This document shows positions 28,398-42,700 of a stretch of 64,000 nt of DNA, piece after piece (positions within the stretch are counted from its first letter, which is position 1; each line of letters starts with the position of its first letter). Below the pieces are notes generated by a model. It was not told where the DNA came from, ran no database searches, and saw nothing but the letters and a program-made list of their open reading frames with translations. Made by a program: the position numbers and the translations under genes. Origin of the DNA: Dermatophagoides farinae. Its lineage: Eukaryota; Arthropoda; Arachnida; Sarcoptiformes; Pyroglyphidae. The stretch spans positions 253,001 to 317,000 of the forward strand of contig NC_134679.1 in the NCBI RefSeq assembly GCF_024713945.1, in the 5' to 3' direction.

Positions 28398-31300
28398 ATA
28401 TTTGGCATTCATCCATCACTACTTCTAGTATTACCTTTTTTTTCATTTCTGGGCCTAAATTTTGTTGTTTTATTTTGCTTCTGGAAATTCGTGGTTATAG
28501 AAATTAACCATGATAACAGATAGATAGTAATTGAAGTAGTAGTCTTGATTAGATAATTATTATTTTTTTCAAAGATGAAATGAAAATTATTCTCTGTAAT
28601 TATGCAAAATGGATAAATAGTGTGGGGGGGTTTTGTTTTTTGTTTTGAATTTATTTTTTTTTTTTGATCCAAATCTAAAAGCCCCGGGATCATGGTAGTA
28701 GACAATCTGTATGTATGTGTGTGAGTGTAGACCGCTGCTGATAAGTTGATAAGTGATCACGATAGTTTTAATTTTCCCAATGACCTTTTTCGTCATCATC
28801 ATTGTTTTTTTTTGTTGTTTTGTGTATTGAAATTTTTTTTTCCAGTAGCTCCTTGCTCATACATATGAAAATATTATCATCAACATTAATCAGTCGATTA
28901 TCATCTCAAACATATCTTTTTAGTTAGTTAGATTTTTAGATTCATTGTAAATGAAAAATGCATTGGCTTTTTTTGGCTTAATACACATATATGATGTTGA
29001 TGATGATGATGAAGAGGCTAGGCTATTTTTTGTAAAATTTTTTTTTTTTGTTACTATTTGATACAAAGATGAACGGGGCGATGATAAGATTGTCATCGTT
29101 GTCGCTGTCGTCGTAGATTCTTGTGATGACTATGATGATGTGATTTGATGATAAATAATGCAATATGTGTGCGTGTGTAATCGTAAAGAAATCTCTGCTT
29201 TTTTTTTGTTAAAATTCTAGATTTTTATTTTGGAAGGTGATTAATTATCATTATCATCATTTCAGTATATTTTTCTCATTCGAATGGGGGGATTCGTTCT
29301 TCGTTCAAAGTTTTTTTTTCATTTAATCAAATAATAATGATCAAAAGTTTTTTTTTTGTAATCGTTATCTAAATCATCATCATCATCATTGCATCAAGTG
29401 AATTTAGTGGGTTTTACATTTTGTTTTCCTTCACAGGAAATTCTCTCATACATGCAATTTACGTTGTTTTTGTGGTTGTTGAATGTATTATTTTGTTTTG
29501 GTTTGTATTGAGTCGAAATGGCTGAAAAATTAAATAAAAATGGATTTTGTTTATCGAAAAAGTAACATTGAAAAATGCGAAAAAGAGAAAAAAATTGCTA
29601 CCAATTTCAAATGGAAAAAAAACTAAAAGATCAATATCAATCCATCACATCCGAATTTCATCATACCCATTCATGAAAATAAAATCTCGTTTTTTTTTCT
29701 CTCCAAAGATTAATCAAAAATTCATTTAAACAAATGAAAAAAAAGTAGTGTGTGGGTGGGGGAAATCCATTGCACAAAAACATCGAAAATCGATTCACAT
29801 CGAATTTTTTTTTATCATCATTGTGGTTTGATGAAATTCTGTTTTCATCTGTCGAATCATATAAGTAAACATAATAGAATTGCAGAATATTAGTCTGAAA
29901 TAATAATGACAGATAAGAATTGAATTTCTTGGTTCATTGTATGCGAGACACATTGATCAATATTGGCGATAATTTATTTTTCGTTGTTGTTATTTTTTTC
30001 TACCTATTTCTAATCTTTTTTTTTCTTTCATTCTCTTTCGATTCAAACGATTCATTGTGCAATATAAAATTCTAACACAGGAATCGAAAAAAAACCGACA
30101 AAGATAGATAAGAAAATTTTTGCGATAGCAAGAAAGATAGAAAATTGTCAACAACAACAAAATCGCGTATTTACAAAAATACAAGAATGTACAATGAGAG
30201 GAAATGAAATGAATGCTGCTGTATGCGATTCCAAAGAAAAAAAATCATCCTCAATCAGGACGCGAGAAAGAGAGAAAACTAAAAAGTCATCCAAAGAATA
30301 CGATATCTATGAAATAGTGAGAGAGAGAAAGGTTTATCTATCTATTCAATCTATCTTTATCACTTACACACACACACACACTAGGGTCTTTCTCTCTATG
30401 TATAGATAGATGGTATTTTTTTCTTTTGGTGTACGTTTGGTGCCTTATCTATCCGTTTTTTTTGTTTTGTTTTGTTTTTTTTTTTTTTTTTGATTCGATC
30501 CACAAATATATTATATATAGAGTATGAATTCAACAAACAACAACAAAATCGACAAACGACCAAAGATAACGACATAAACAAAAAAAAATTTTTTCCATTT
30601 CTTTATCAAACGATGAACGCGTGAAACGTAAAGGAAAAAAAATTCAACGATAGATAAAAAACACAAATAAATAAATAAATAACAATGGTTAAATAATAAT
30701 GGTCAAAAGAATTATAAAAATAATGAAAAAAAAAACAAAAAAAAAACTAAATCAACACTCCTTTTTTCTATGATGGGATGGTTGTTGTGGTGGTGGTGGT
30801 GGTATGAAAGATCAAGAGAGACCCAATCATTTTCAAATGAACAATAAACACAATTGACAGTTTTTTTTGCTAGTTATAAAATAGTGGTGATGATTGGACG
30901 AAGCCTAAAAATGTTTGACGTGTGTGTGTATGTGCGAATTGCTCGTTGAAATGATAAGGTGTTTTGGGGCGTATGGAGGGAGATGAAATTTTATCACCAA
31001 AAATATTATCCAACACCCGAAATATAAATTTCACATTTATTTATACTCTTGGACTCTTAATACTACTGACTGATAATAACAATGATTCGAAGATTCTGGA
31101 TTCCAGTATTTGATCATCACTAGAAATAAAGAAAGAAAGCAAGAATTATTGTTGTCAAAAAGATTCTTGAAAATTTTTTCATTCACATTATTATTATCTA
31201 TGATTGTCATCATCATTGATTTTTTTTAAATAGATGGCCTATATGTGAATTCTTTTCTTTTATTTCTATTTTACTCATTTTGAGTGTGTGTTTTGATAGA

Positions 31301-32790
31301 ACATCGATAAAAGTATACATTACGTTGTGCAACATCAACAGAATATGATGATGATTGTATGCATATCTGGCCATAATAAAAAAAAATCAGATGACACGCG
31401 ACTTGTAAATAAATGACAGAATATCATATAGCAGAATTATGATTATCTCAAAATAATAAACACCATGATGTGTGATGAAAAATGTTATCTGATCTTTGGA
31501 TCACCATCATGCGTCTATGTCAATTGCCCTTTGGGTTGGCTGGTAAACGTTTTGTCCTGATGTCACAAATTGCCTTTGCTTGCCTTGACTATGTGTGTAA
31601 ATTTTATTACGAGACATTTTTTTCATGTTTTTTTTTCAATTAATTCTCCATTTATCAGCATCCATCGCAACATCGTGTGAATGATCTTGGCTTTTGAATC
31701 AGACCAAAAATGAAATAAAATAACCGGAAGATAGTGACAATTTCGTGCGATACACCCGTTGAACTTTTTTTTCTATTTTTTAATTGAAAACTGATCTCAT
31801 CATCATCATCATCATATTTTCTGATATGTGGCTGATGAATTTGAATTTTTTGTCTCCTTTTTTATCTAATAACCAAAAAAAATGATGGTGATGATGATGA
31901 TTTTCTTTTAAATAATAATAATCTGATAAACGACACAAAAAATTCATACTTTCAGATCCGGCCATGGTATATATGTAGATCATCATCATCATCATCGACG
32001 ACAAAACGACGCCAAACGATAATCTATTCAACATTTCTATCTATCTAAACTATCTCGAAGACGACGACGACGACTACGATGAAGCAAAGCAAAAACATGA
32101 CCAAAATCTAAATCATTTTCTTTTTCTTTTATCGCCTATGGATCATCATTTCATGATATCATAATAATAATAATCATCATCATCATCATTGACGACAAAC
32201 TACCTAAATCGATAGATTTTTTTTCAACCTCACAGAGTCACCAAAAAGAAAAAAAAGACGAATCTTTACCGATAAGATTCTGGTAAGTGAATTTTTATCT
32301 TTTTCATTACCACCACTGGAATATTTATATTGCAAAATAATGATACGAGACCATTATGTTATTGAGTTCAAACGTTTGAAAATTGAATTGAAAATTTCAC
32401 CTCTTTTTGCTTTTATTTTCATTCTGATTTTTTTTTCATTTATTTAATCATTATCATTATTTAATAAATGAAAAAAAAATTCATTTATCTCGATGAAATC
32501 TGCATCAATGCATATATTTGACTCTACTTGAAAAAAAAGTTATCTTTCTCTGGCTTGGCTTGCCATTTTGCTAAATATAAAATCATCAATATAAATATAT
32601 TTGACCGTAATAATGATGATTATTATTTGCCATTGCAAAAGTATTCGATAATTTAATCAATAAATATCATAATGGTTTCTTGGAATTAACCAGAATACAA
32701 AAATATGTTATTTGATCTAACACTTTACTTTTTTTTCACGGTTAAATTTCATTACAATGATGATCAACATCAACAACCGACACTAATCAG

Positions 32791-32814
32791 TGTGTGTGTG
32801 TGTGTGTGTGTGTG
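32791..32814. repeat. (TG)12 microsatellite
   Basis: Twelve uninterrupted TG units, among the longest dinucleotide runs in the window. Confidence 0.95.
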
Positions 32815-35800
32815 ACCGCAAAATCCAATTGGGTGATCAATAAATGAAAAGCCAATCTTTTTATCTACCATAATAATAATTATAGCGTAACTTGTGAAAG
32901 AAATCAAAAACAAAAAAAAAAACAAAAATGAGTGCAATTTTAATCAAAGGGTTGACTCATGATAAATAATGTTGTATTCGCTAATCGCTTCACCACATTC
33001 GGCAACACCTTGCAATCCGTTACGAATCAGCATCATTCTAAGAAATCAGTAAATGATGGCGGCAAATCATCAATATATGAAAATTGAATATCATCATTGA
33101 ATGTAACACTTGATCGTTGTGTGATAATTAAGAGAATTTTATTCAGGTTATTTATAATCATGAAATGAACTATTTTATTTCATTTTTTTGTGATTGACAA
33201 AATCGATTGGCCAGCTTATTTAAAAAATAAAAATATTTAACTTATACATACGTTATTAGATTTGATAATGAATGAATGACGTCATATTCTATATATCATG
33301 ATTCTGATCAATCAATGATAAATGATTGGATGTGTATGTGTGTGTGATAATTCATTACATCTTTGCATCACATTACTTGAATTTATTTTTATACTGTTTT
33401 CTCGATGCATTCATTCGTTTCTAGTGTTGTGTAAGATTATTTAATTCAATCGATGATCGATTGATATCGATGTTATTTAAAAGCATTAATTTTGACGTAT
33501 ATTTGAATGACTGAATTTTGATAAAGATGGTAAAGATGTTGTGTTTGATTAAAATCTTTTTGAATCAATCATTTTCATCATGATGATGATGATTGAATCA
33601 TATGAAATTTGTTGGGAAAAAAAATGACGAAGATGAAGATAATATCACTATCAACGAAAAAACATGACATTCACATCTTAAACACACACTGTGAGTGAAA
33701 AAAAGGTGAAGAAAAAAAGAAACAAAAATTTGTTCAACAAATTTGATACGAGGCTTCATACATTGAATAATTCCATTAAAATTATTGTCGATCCTTATCA
33801 ATGATCATGAACATTAGTACAGCCAAAATGAATTTTAATTCATTGATTCATTGAAATGATTTCAATTACAGAAATAACACAAGTTATTCCAAAACTTGAA
33901 TAACGAAAAATTCAGATGAAATCAGTGTAAATTGATTTTCATTGTTTTAAAATAGCCAACTATGATTCACTCAACAGTAGTGTTTTCAGCTGATGAATCA
34001 AAATCCAAATGAATCAAAATATGACAATTTAGAATGATTGTATGTTGTTGATTCATCTGTAATTTTTTTTTCATATATGACAAACAAAAATATACTGGTT
34101 CTATGGAATCAAAACATCACGCATTTTTGATTCAATAATCTTTAGAGAGAGAGAAAAGTGCAAAACTTTGGTCAATATAAACGCCCAACTTGAATCAAAT
34201 AGATTATAATGACAATATTTCCACGGTTTTTTCATCATCATCACCATCAACATCATCATGGTCTCCACCCAAAAATTGTGACCATATATTCGCCCAACAA
34301 GATAAATTCTCAATACAATTTAATCTCTATGCGTGTGTGTGTTGTTTGCACAGAATTGTCGCTCTCTATTTCTGTTTTTTTTCTAATAGTTTACCCGAGG
34401 ACAAACACACACACACAAACATGGTAGGAAATTCGTGGATCTGGTTTACATTACATGAATTTAACATCTCATTGAAATGGGGGGCAATAAGTGTATTGTT
34501 TATAAACAAACCACCGGTAGATCATGAATACAAGACTCTGGTTGTTGTCGTTTTTTAAATATAGAATTTAGAAATTTTTTTTTATTCGTTATCATTTACT
34601 AAAAAAAAAATACGATGAAACAGTTCTGTTGTGTTTTCGTCCGTTACATGGGTGTGGATAGACGAGTAATGACGATATAATGACGAATCAATGTTGGTGT
34701 GAGAGTGAAAATTATTTCAAAATTAATGTAATAGCCATAAGTGATGATGAATTTTGGTATTTATTTAAAAATTTATATATAAAGTTTTACGTGTTTCCTA
34801 GATTGGTGACGAAAAAAGGTTCGTTTTGTTTGATTTAATTTATTTTTTTTTAACTTGAAACCCGACTAGATTTTTTTTTCTTTTTAGATTTTATTTTTAA
34901 AAATTTCCACCACAAACGGTTGCACGCACACACGCACACAAGTAATCGGTTTCCTGATTGCATGAATACTCTATTGACATTTACAACTCAGAGTCAATAT
35001 GATTAAAAGAATGATGATGATTCACACTTGTGTGTGGTGTCGATCACAATCAATGAAATGAAATCGATATAAAATCCGAAAACAACAGCAACAAGACAAA
35101 CGGATTTTTCTAACATAATAATAAAAAAAAGAAACGCCTTCTGTGTAATTAACAATTTATTATATTTCGTTTTCTCTGCTTATTTTTTCCAATGAATCTA
35201 ATTTGTTTACTTATCTTTTAACTATAGAAAAAAATAGGCATGATTGAAATATAGAAAATCTTGGCCATTTTCTTCTGGCAAACAACAACAATAACAAAAT
35301 TAAAAAAAAAAATTTTCACACTAAAATATGAAACATTTTGGTTGATTAAACAAAACAAAACAAAAGCAGAAAATAATCGTGATGTAGATCATCATAATAT
35401 TAAAAAAAATGTAATAAAGGTAAATATTGTTTGACTCTCTTTATTTTTTATCATTCAACATTGCAGAATATTTCACTTTATTTATTTTTATTATTATTGA
35501 CTGGATTGAATCAACAAATTTTTTGTTTGTCGATCCGAAAACGAATTTCACTGCCTTGTTTTCACAATTTTTTGCTGATTCAATCCACACAGTCTTGTGA
35601 AAATTGTTTTTTTTTTTGAAACTTTTCCTCAAAAAAATGATTCAATTTTTTTGTTTTTAAATTACCGGTTCTCAAATTGGATATTTTATATAAATGCAAC
35701 AGGCATCCATTTTGTTTTGATTGTTTTTTCTCGCAATCTACAGATAGATTAAATTCTTATCATCATTTCCTGTAGTTATGATTTTTTTTTATTTGAATTC

Positions 35801-38420
35801 ACACACATAATTCGAATACATTGTTTTAATGACAATGAGCAAAAATGGAGCAAAAATTCATCAATTAAATTATTTTAGCCATCACCAAGATTGATTTATG
35901 ATGTGAACCACAGCCTAACATTGATGTTGACTTAGGAATTGAAAATCAGGAAGAAATTAAATAATGATGATCCTTCAGAATATGATCTAATTTATTCTGA
36001 AAATGATGATGATCATTTCATTACAAATGGGCGCCATTTCGTTTATCTATTCTCTGTTGATGTTTTTATTGTCGCATGATAATCTCATTCTCTGTTGTTG
36101 ATGATTTTATTTTGCTCAAAATTTTCGGTAGCTTATCTCATATCATTGTAGTCAAGACCATTGATCATCATCTGGTTTCATGCACGTCATCATTATCCTC
36201 ATCGAATAGTTCGCACTATCCACTTAAATAAAATTGGGTGTGTAATTGTTGTTAATTTTTTTTTACCATTGTTAAATATTTGATCCAAAAATAAATACCA
36301 TAAACAGCATGGTAACTACTACACTATGACTTTTGTTACAGTTATCTTTTCCATTTATAAAAAAATAACCTGTACTTTTACCAAACATCATCATCAATTG
36401 ACCAATCTACCATGACATTCTACACTTGCACACTCGCACACACACACACAATATTGTGACATAGCATATTATTTTAGGACACCAAACCCTAGTAGTCAAA
36501 ACGAAAAAATTTTCTTATCAAAAATAAAAGCTGGGCTTGGTCTATTTTATTTGTGGTGAATGTTATAAAAGTTTTTTCTTTTGTCATTCGGTGAGGGGGA
36601 GGCAAGCAACACCAAAATAATCAATAAAATAACTGTTAAATTTAACAATTTTTTTTTTCGTTCAACAAAGACATGGTTTGACATTTCAATTTTTTTTTAT
36701 ATTTAAACCTTAATTTAGCATTTCACTACCCCGGTAGTCATCTCAAATTTGTAATATTTAATTATTTTCAAATGAATGATGTACACACTTGCAGCAACAC
36801 ACACACACACAAACACATTATCATAATCATGACCATCGATGTTGTTCATAGGGTGTGTCGTGTGATAGTAATAAAATTTTTGTGAATAAAAATAAATTAG
36901 ATAAACAAAAAACGATAAGAGAATTTATTTCACATTCTTATAATTTTCCTGAAAATATTTGAAAGAATCTTTGTTTTTGTTTCTGATGATAAATGCATTT
37001 GCATTTATGTGTGTTTATCTTTACATTTATCAGATAGTATGTATCTCTCTCTAAAGGCCTCAAATCTTGTGAATAAATGATGATGATGTTGATTTAGATC
37101 TAGATTGAAATCATCTGATTTCTGTGATCAATGTGATGATATCAGCAAAAAAAAAATGAAAAATTTGAAATTCACGGATCGTTGTTTTTTTTCACATATT
37201 CAATGCCTAATTTCTTTGTTCTCTCCGTTATATCCAAATTCAAAAATCTGATTGTCTTCTACCCTTTGTGTGTGCAATATTCAAAGTATTAAAAAATCCT
37301 TAGATTTGTGAATGGTTCATTTTCAAGATTGGCTCACATTGATTTACTGTTTTGATGAATGAAAACTGTTTTTTTTTACTTCATCCAAGATTTATTTTGT
37401 TGTTCATTATTATCTTGGAGTTTATTCATCACTTTTTCAATCTAGTTTTTCATTTTATTATGAGAACAACAACAACAACAGCAAAAAAATGGCACAAATA
37501 AATTACTGAATATGTGATATGTCAATTTCAATCTCTCATCATCTTCCAAAGATAACGGTTCACATCATCATCATCACATTATTATGGTTTGGGCAAAAAA
37601 AGATTTGTTTTTTATTCCAACTGAAATTCTCATCTATAAGTGATGTGAACAAAACAAAACAAAATAAAACGAAAAATCCTACATCACTCGATTTCTTTAT
37701 CTCGAACCTGTTGCTTTAAATGTTTTATATGGCTGAATAGCAGAATGGCGAAAAAAAATCATGTAAGTTTTCCATTAATTTAGAGAGAGAGATAGATAGA
37801 TAGATGATATCGATCTTGATCTACGATGATGGCATTGACAATCATTTTATTATTTTGATTGACGAAAATTTTTTTTGATCATCGATTCGATTAGAATAAA
37901 ATCATTGAATGTTATCATCATCATCGAATTCAAATCAATTCCAATTATCATCATCGTAAAAAATATAATCCCTACCCACACACACACCCTTTTGTGTTTG
38001 ATATTTTGGTTGTTTTACTTCACTAACCACCCTATATTGGTTGTGTTGTTTATAGATCACTACCGTCATCATCGTACTTACATTGACAATTTTCTTTCAC
38101 AAATTGCAATCTTATCTTGTCTTGATATTTAATCTATCAAGGAATCAACAGCTTTTAGACTGACAAACACACACCCAATTTTTATACATAAAAAATGATT
38201 AGAATTTGAAAATGCGATTAGATATCCGCTTTTATCATCAACATCTTGATGATCAGAAAACAATTAGAATCAAACAATCTAAATGAAAATTGTCATTCAC
38301 CATTATGTTGATGATGATGATTCGAGATGAGCAACTGATAAGGGGAAGGGTAGTTTTCTTTGCAGTTAACGAAACGAAATGAATTACCAAAAAAAACAAA
38401 ATATATATCTGGTGTGGCAT

Positions 38421-38440
38421 GGATGGATGGATGGATGGAT
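38421..38440. repeat. (GGAT)5 microsatellite
   Basis: Five GGAT units following GGCAT, then TAGTCAC. Confidence 0.95.
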
Positions 38441-40812
38441 AGTCACATTATTATTATTAGGTAAATGGTCATTAATGTTGATAACGACATTATTTTTTTC
38501 ATTCATTCATTCATTCTAAAACCGATTATCAATATCAAAAATCTTACTCTCGATTTGACCAAATGAAGAGAAAGAGAGAGAAATTATTAGATAAAGATAT
38601 TTTTCAAAAGGAGAAATTCACTGAAAAAAATTAGCTAAATCGTTCTCTATTCGCAGATAAAAAAGATTGTCTCATTCGTATAGATAAGAATAGTGAGTGT
38701 GTGTGTGTGTGTGTATGTGCCATGTATGTGTCTCCAAAGAAAAGCAAAAAAATTCCAAATAAAAATCTCTGTGCTCTTATCAATTGATAGTGTGTAGTGG
38801 AGTGGAGTGAAGTGAAGAAAAAAACATATACATTCTGAAATTCGATAAGAGATAAATAGATCGATGGATAGATAATGAACAAAAAAAAAACTGAATGTGG
38901 ATGTTGTGTTGAGACTATCGAATGCACTTTGGAACCTGCACACTCTATATCTCGATATTCATCATCATCAGATTTTTTTTTCTTGTTGGCTTTACTTTTT
39001 TGCTTATCTCTTTTTCTCCCTCTCTCTGATATTTTTTTTTTTTTTTTGGTTTTTATCAAATTAACTATTCCAAAATGAATGAGGTTCTTATCATATTGAG
39101 GCTTTTCATTTGTTGTTGTCGATATTCTTTCTCATTTTTTTCATCATCATCATTATCATTCGATTCAAAAATGGATATCCGATAGAAAAACAAAACAAAA
39201 AAATCGAAAAAAATAAACACGGCGCCAAAGTTATTACACAAGTCTATTGTGGAATTATATTGATTTGAATCTTCTACTTGCTACACAATCATTGTTGTTT
39301 TTCTCGATTATTTCAATGATGACGAATAAAAATGAAAATTTCTTGTTTTTGTTCCATTTTCCTCCCCACCGGAAGCACAAAAGATTATGATACTAATTTG
39401 GATTCGTTATCGAAATGTATTGAAATGAAATGAACGAATGTAAAGATCATCATCATCTCTTGTTTGTTTGCTTTTGGCTTATTTTTGATTCTCGATATTC
39501 TGAATGATAATGATGAATTCCAAGGTTATTGAGGTCGATAAATTTTTTTTTCTTAAATACCACCACCACTTTACTATTCTATGATGTGAACATTCTTCCA
39601 TACAGAGAGAATATTTTGATATTCTGTTATCTTCTATCTATCACAATCATGAAAAGGAAAACGGGAAATCAACCCGAAAAAGAAATGAAAAAAAGCATAT
39701 TTTTTTCACTACCGATAACATCAAATTTTTTCCTTTCCATCTACTTTCATTTGTTTCATATGGTACCCCGCCCCCATTTTTGATATCATTTACTCTAAAT
39801 GATTCTTGATAGAATGTATAGAAATGTTTCTAAATTGAAGAAAATGAATGAATGAATGAGACAAGAAAGACAACAACAACGATATATGGTATCTATTTTG
39901 TTTTTGTTTGTTTATTATACATTTGAGAGTTAAAGAGAATTTTTGGTTTCCTTATCTCTGTTTTTCTGTGTTGGAACTTTTGGAACAACCAAACGGAAAA
40001 ACAAAAACCACTGATGACTTTGATGATGATGATGATGGCTACGAGAAAAGAAAACCCGATTTTTTTTTGTTTTTTTTTCAGACTCTAGTTAAAGATAATC
40101 CAATTCCAAATTCATGATTGAAAATCTATAATCATGATGAATAATTTTTAGAAAAACACTTTTTGTATTGAAATCTAACAACCAACAACAACAACAACAA
40201 CAACGAATGACAATGAATGAATGACGATAATGAAAAAACAAAAACAAACAAACAGAAATAACACAGAAGGGCAATCGAGATAACTCTTTCGTTCATTTTT
40301 TGTTTCTATTGTCGAAATCGACAATTGTAATTTTTTTTTGTTATATAAAAAAAAGAATGATAACTCTATCGCACAAGTTTATGGTTCAATGAAAAGATTA
40401 GCGTTTTGTTTTTTTTTGTTTTGGTTTTCATTTGCTTCATCCTTCATCATCATAATCATCCGAATGAATTGGTTATATCCACATATTTGAGTAGTAAATG
40501 AAATGATAAAAAAAATTGCAATTGGATTGCTGTTTTCGTTGTCGTTAAAGTAATAATAATGATAAATATGAATTTGTCTACACCTTTTTTTATCAATCTT
40601 TTTTTTGTGGAAAATGGTGACAATCTGTATGAAATGTCTCCACAGGTTTGATGACTATATAGAGGTTTGGTCGGTCAATTGTTTGGTGCTATATTTTATT
40701 CAAATTCATTACTGTCTATGACTGATAATTTTTATTTTGGTGGCTATATCTGAAAACGTTTGTTTTAGTCAGCAGAATTTTTATCTTTGAAAGAATTTTA
40801 TCATTTTTTTTC

Positions 40813-41001
40813 ATGAAACAAAAATTGAGCAAATTTTTAGCCAGATTAAAAACCGAAATTTTTTTTTGTATGCTTAACGGGTTTAACTTACCGATTTTTG
40901 ATCGGATCATCAATGATGAAATTTCACAATCAAAATCATTTCACATTCAATTACCATTAGATGATTTTGTTTATTTTTTTCGGTGGACAAAAAGGCGCTG
41001 A
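40813..41001 (+). CDS. Coding-like orphan ORF (62 aa), doubtful
   Basis: ATG-started frame with unusually mixed composition for this region: Leu, Arg, Lys, Asp, Ile, Trp and few repeats, ending in Trp-Thr-Lys-Arg-Arg. No signal peptide or membrane segment is obvious, and I do not recognise a family. It could be a remnant of a mobile element or chance. The region 40.8-42.5 kb as a whole has fewer CAT triplets than its surroundings. Confidence 0.12.
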   Translation: MKQKLSKFLARLKTEIFFCMLNGFNLPIFDRIINDEISQSKSFHIQLPLDDFVYFFRWTKRR

Positions 41002-42127
41002 TCAATTGGAAATTTGTATTTACATCGAGGTGGAGTGAAATTCTTCATTAAATTGAAATCAATTGAATACGACTTGTTCCATGAAAATCAAAAATGAAAA
41101 TTTCTTCAATAGACCATGTTTGAATTTGATTTTTATAATTTTTATCAAGACAACTATCGCCATCTTTTATCGAAATAGAGAATGTGTTAATGAAAATTCA
41201 TCATCGTTTTAAACATTTGTAACTGCTGCTGCTGCTGTTCCATCTCGATCACACATCATACAAATCATAAATGAAAAGACTGTTTTTATTCTTGATTTAA
41301 GTTGGATCTACAGTAAATGCGGTCCAAAAAAAAAACAGAAAATGAAAGCAAATGAATGACGTAATAATATTTTTCTTATTACAATTGTGATTCCTGAACA
41401 GAAATAATATCCACACCCAAAAAAGTGGATTCACTTATGAATCAACACAATACTAGTTTATCTTTTATTCACGAAAAAATGATGATTTGTAAATATATAA
41501 AAATAGGGTGCGAACAGAATTGTCGCTAATGAAAAATAGCACATTGTTTCCAACAACAACCAACAAAACATCTTGAAATAATTCTTAAAACACATTGAAC
41601 TGGTATAGTTGATAGTTCATAAGTCATCCGTTATTGAAATCAAATTGAGGCTACAATAGCTAATTTTCATTGTTTTTTCCGTTTCGGTTGTGTTTGTGTA
41701 TGTTGATAAATGTCATTGGCATGTTTGATCCGTTTGGGTGGTGACAAATACTAATAACATTTTATTCGTTGTTTGCGTTTAAGTGACATTTTTTCCTCTC
41801 TCTCTACTTTCTTTATTTTTTTTAGATCTTCATGTGGCTCTAAATTGATTTTTTTGATAATTTCTCGAAAATTTTTAATCATTTTTAAAATCAATTTTTT
41901 TGTTTTTGCTCAGAGAGAGAATGAAAAACGTTATATTTTTAGAATCAAAATTTCTGAGATTATTATAAATGAAAAGGTCATTTTTGTAATTTTTTTTTCT
42001 GGTTGTTTTTCTATCAAATTGACGTCAATCTCGTTTTTTTTCTCGCTGAAAAACACCTGAAAAAAATATGACCAATATTTTTTTGTCTTGTTGCTTTTTT
42101 TGTTGTTGTCTGCACTTGCTGTTAATT

Positions 42128-42334
42128 TTATTGTCTCATTAATTGTTGTCGCATTTTTTTTAGATTACACATCTCGGAACCCTTTTTATTGATGCATAAT
42201 AAAGCGATATTGTAATCCAAAGTCTTTGAAATAACATTACATTTCTTATGAAAAAAAATTACAACTAATTTACCTCCACTCTTACAATTTTTTAAAGGTT
42301 TTTTCTCCATTTCAAAAAGTGACAATGCGCACAA
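42128..42334 (-). CDS. Coding-like orphan ORF (68 aa), doubtful
   Basis: ATG-started frame, Lys- and Cys-rich (five Cys) with a Gly-Gly-Lys and a short hydrophobic strand. Its codon use is not triplet-repeat driven. I see no matching neighbour or splice sites and cannot assign a family. It lies between two gene-poor stretches, 370 bases upstream of the first PNP exon on the opposite strand. Confidence 0.12.
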   Translation of the reverse strand: MCALSLFEMEKKPLKNCKSGGKLVVIFFHKKCNVISKTLDYNIALLCINKKGSEMCNLKKMRQQLMRQ

Positions 42335-42700
42335 AATGATGATGATTTTATGGTAACCAAATAATTATAATTTACAATTTTATAACCATAAATGTTCAAA
42401 TTTCAATTTCAATTTTATTTTTTGCTAATATTACAAAGAATTATCATTAATTTACACTTTACAAAAATTATAAAAATATCCACTTAAATATGATATTTAT
42501 AAAAGGAATTTTTTTTCCAAATTTTACATTTTGGATGACCACCAAAACTACTATCATCATCGTTAGCGAAGAAAAACACCATCATTTTTATTCACTGCAC
42601 ATTCGGTGATATATTATTTGATAATTTTTTGACATTTCTCACTCGCTCGCTCAACCTTCTATATTCCTAATCTTTCTATCTCAATTTACGATAAACCAGA

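Larger units (their letters stand above)
27930..40812. other. Gene-poor stretch, simple repeats
   Basis: About 13 kb in which I recognise no conserved gene in any frame. It contains (TG)n, (TC)n, TATC, GGAT, GTG and CAT microsatellites and many A/T homopolymers. One 31-codon ORF at 31465..31560 (+) has four Cys in a non-repetitive peptide and runs across a GTAAAC donor-like site, but it is too short to defend as a gene. Confidence 0.45.

Noticed and set aside
38329-38347. miR-184-like string (AACTGATAAGGG)
   Set aside because: Only the 3' half of miR-184 matches; the seed (GGACGGA) is absent and no stem-loop partner is visible.
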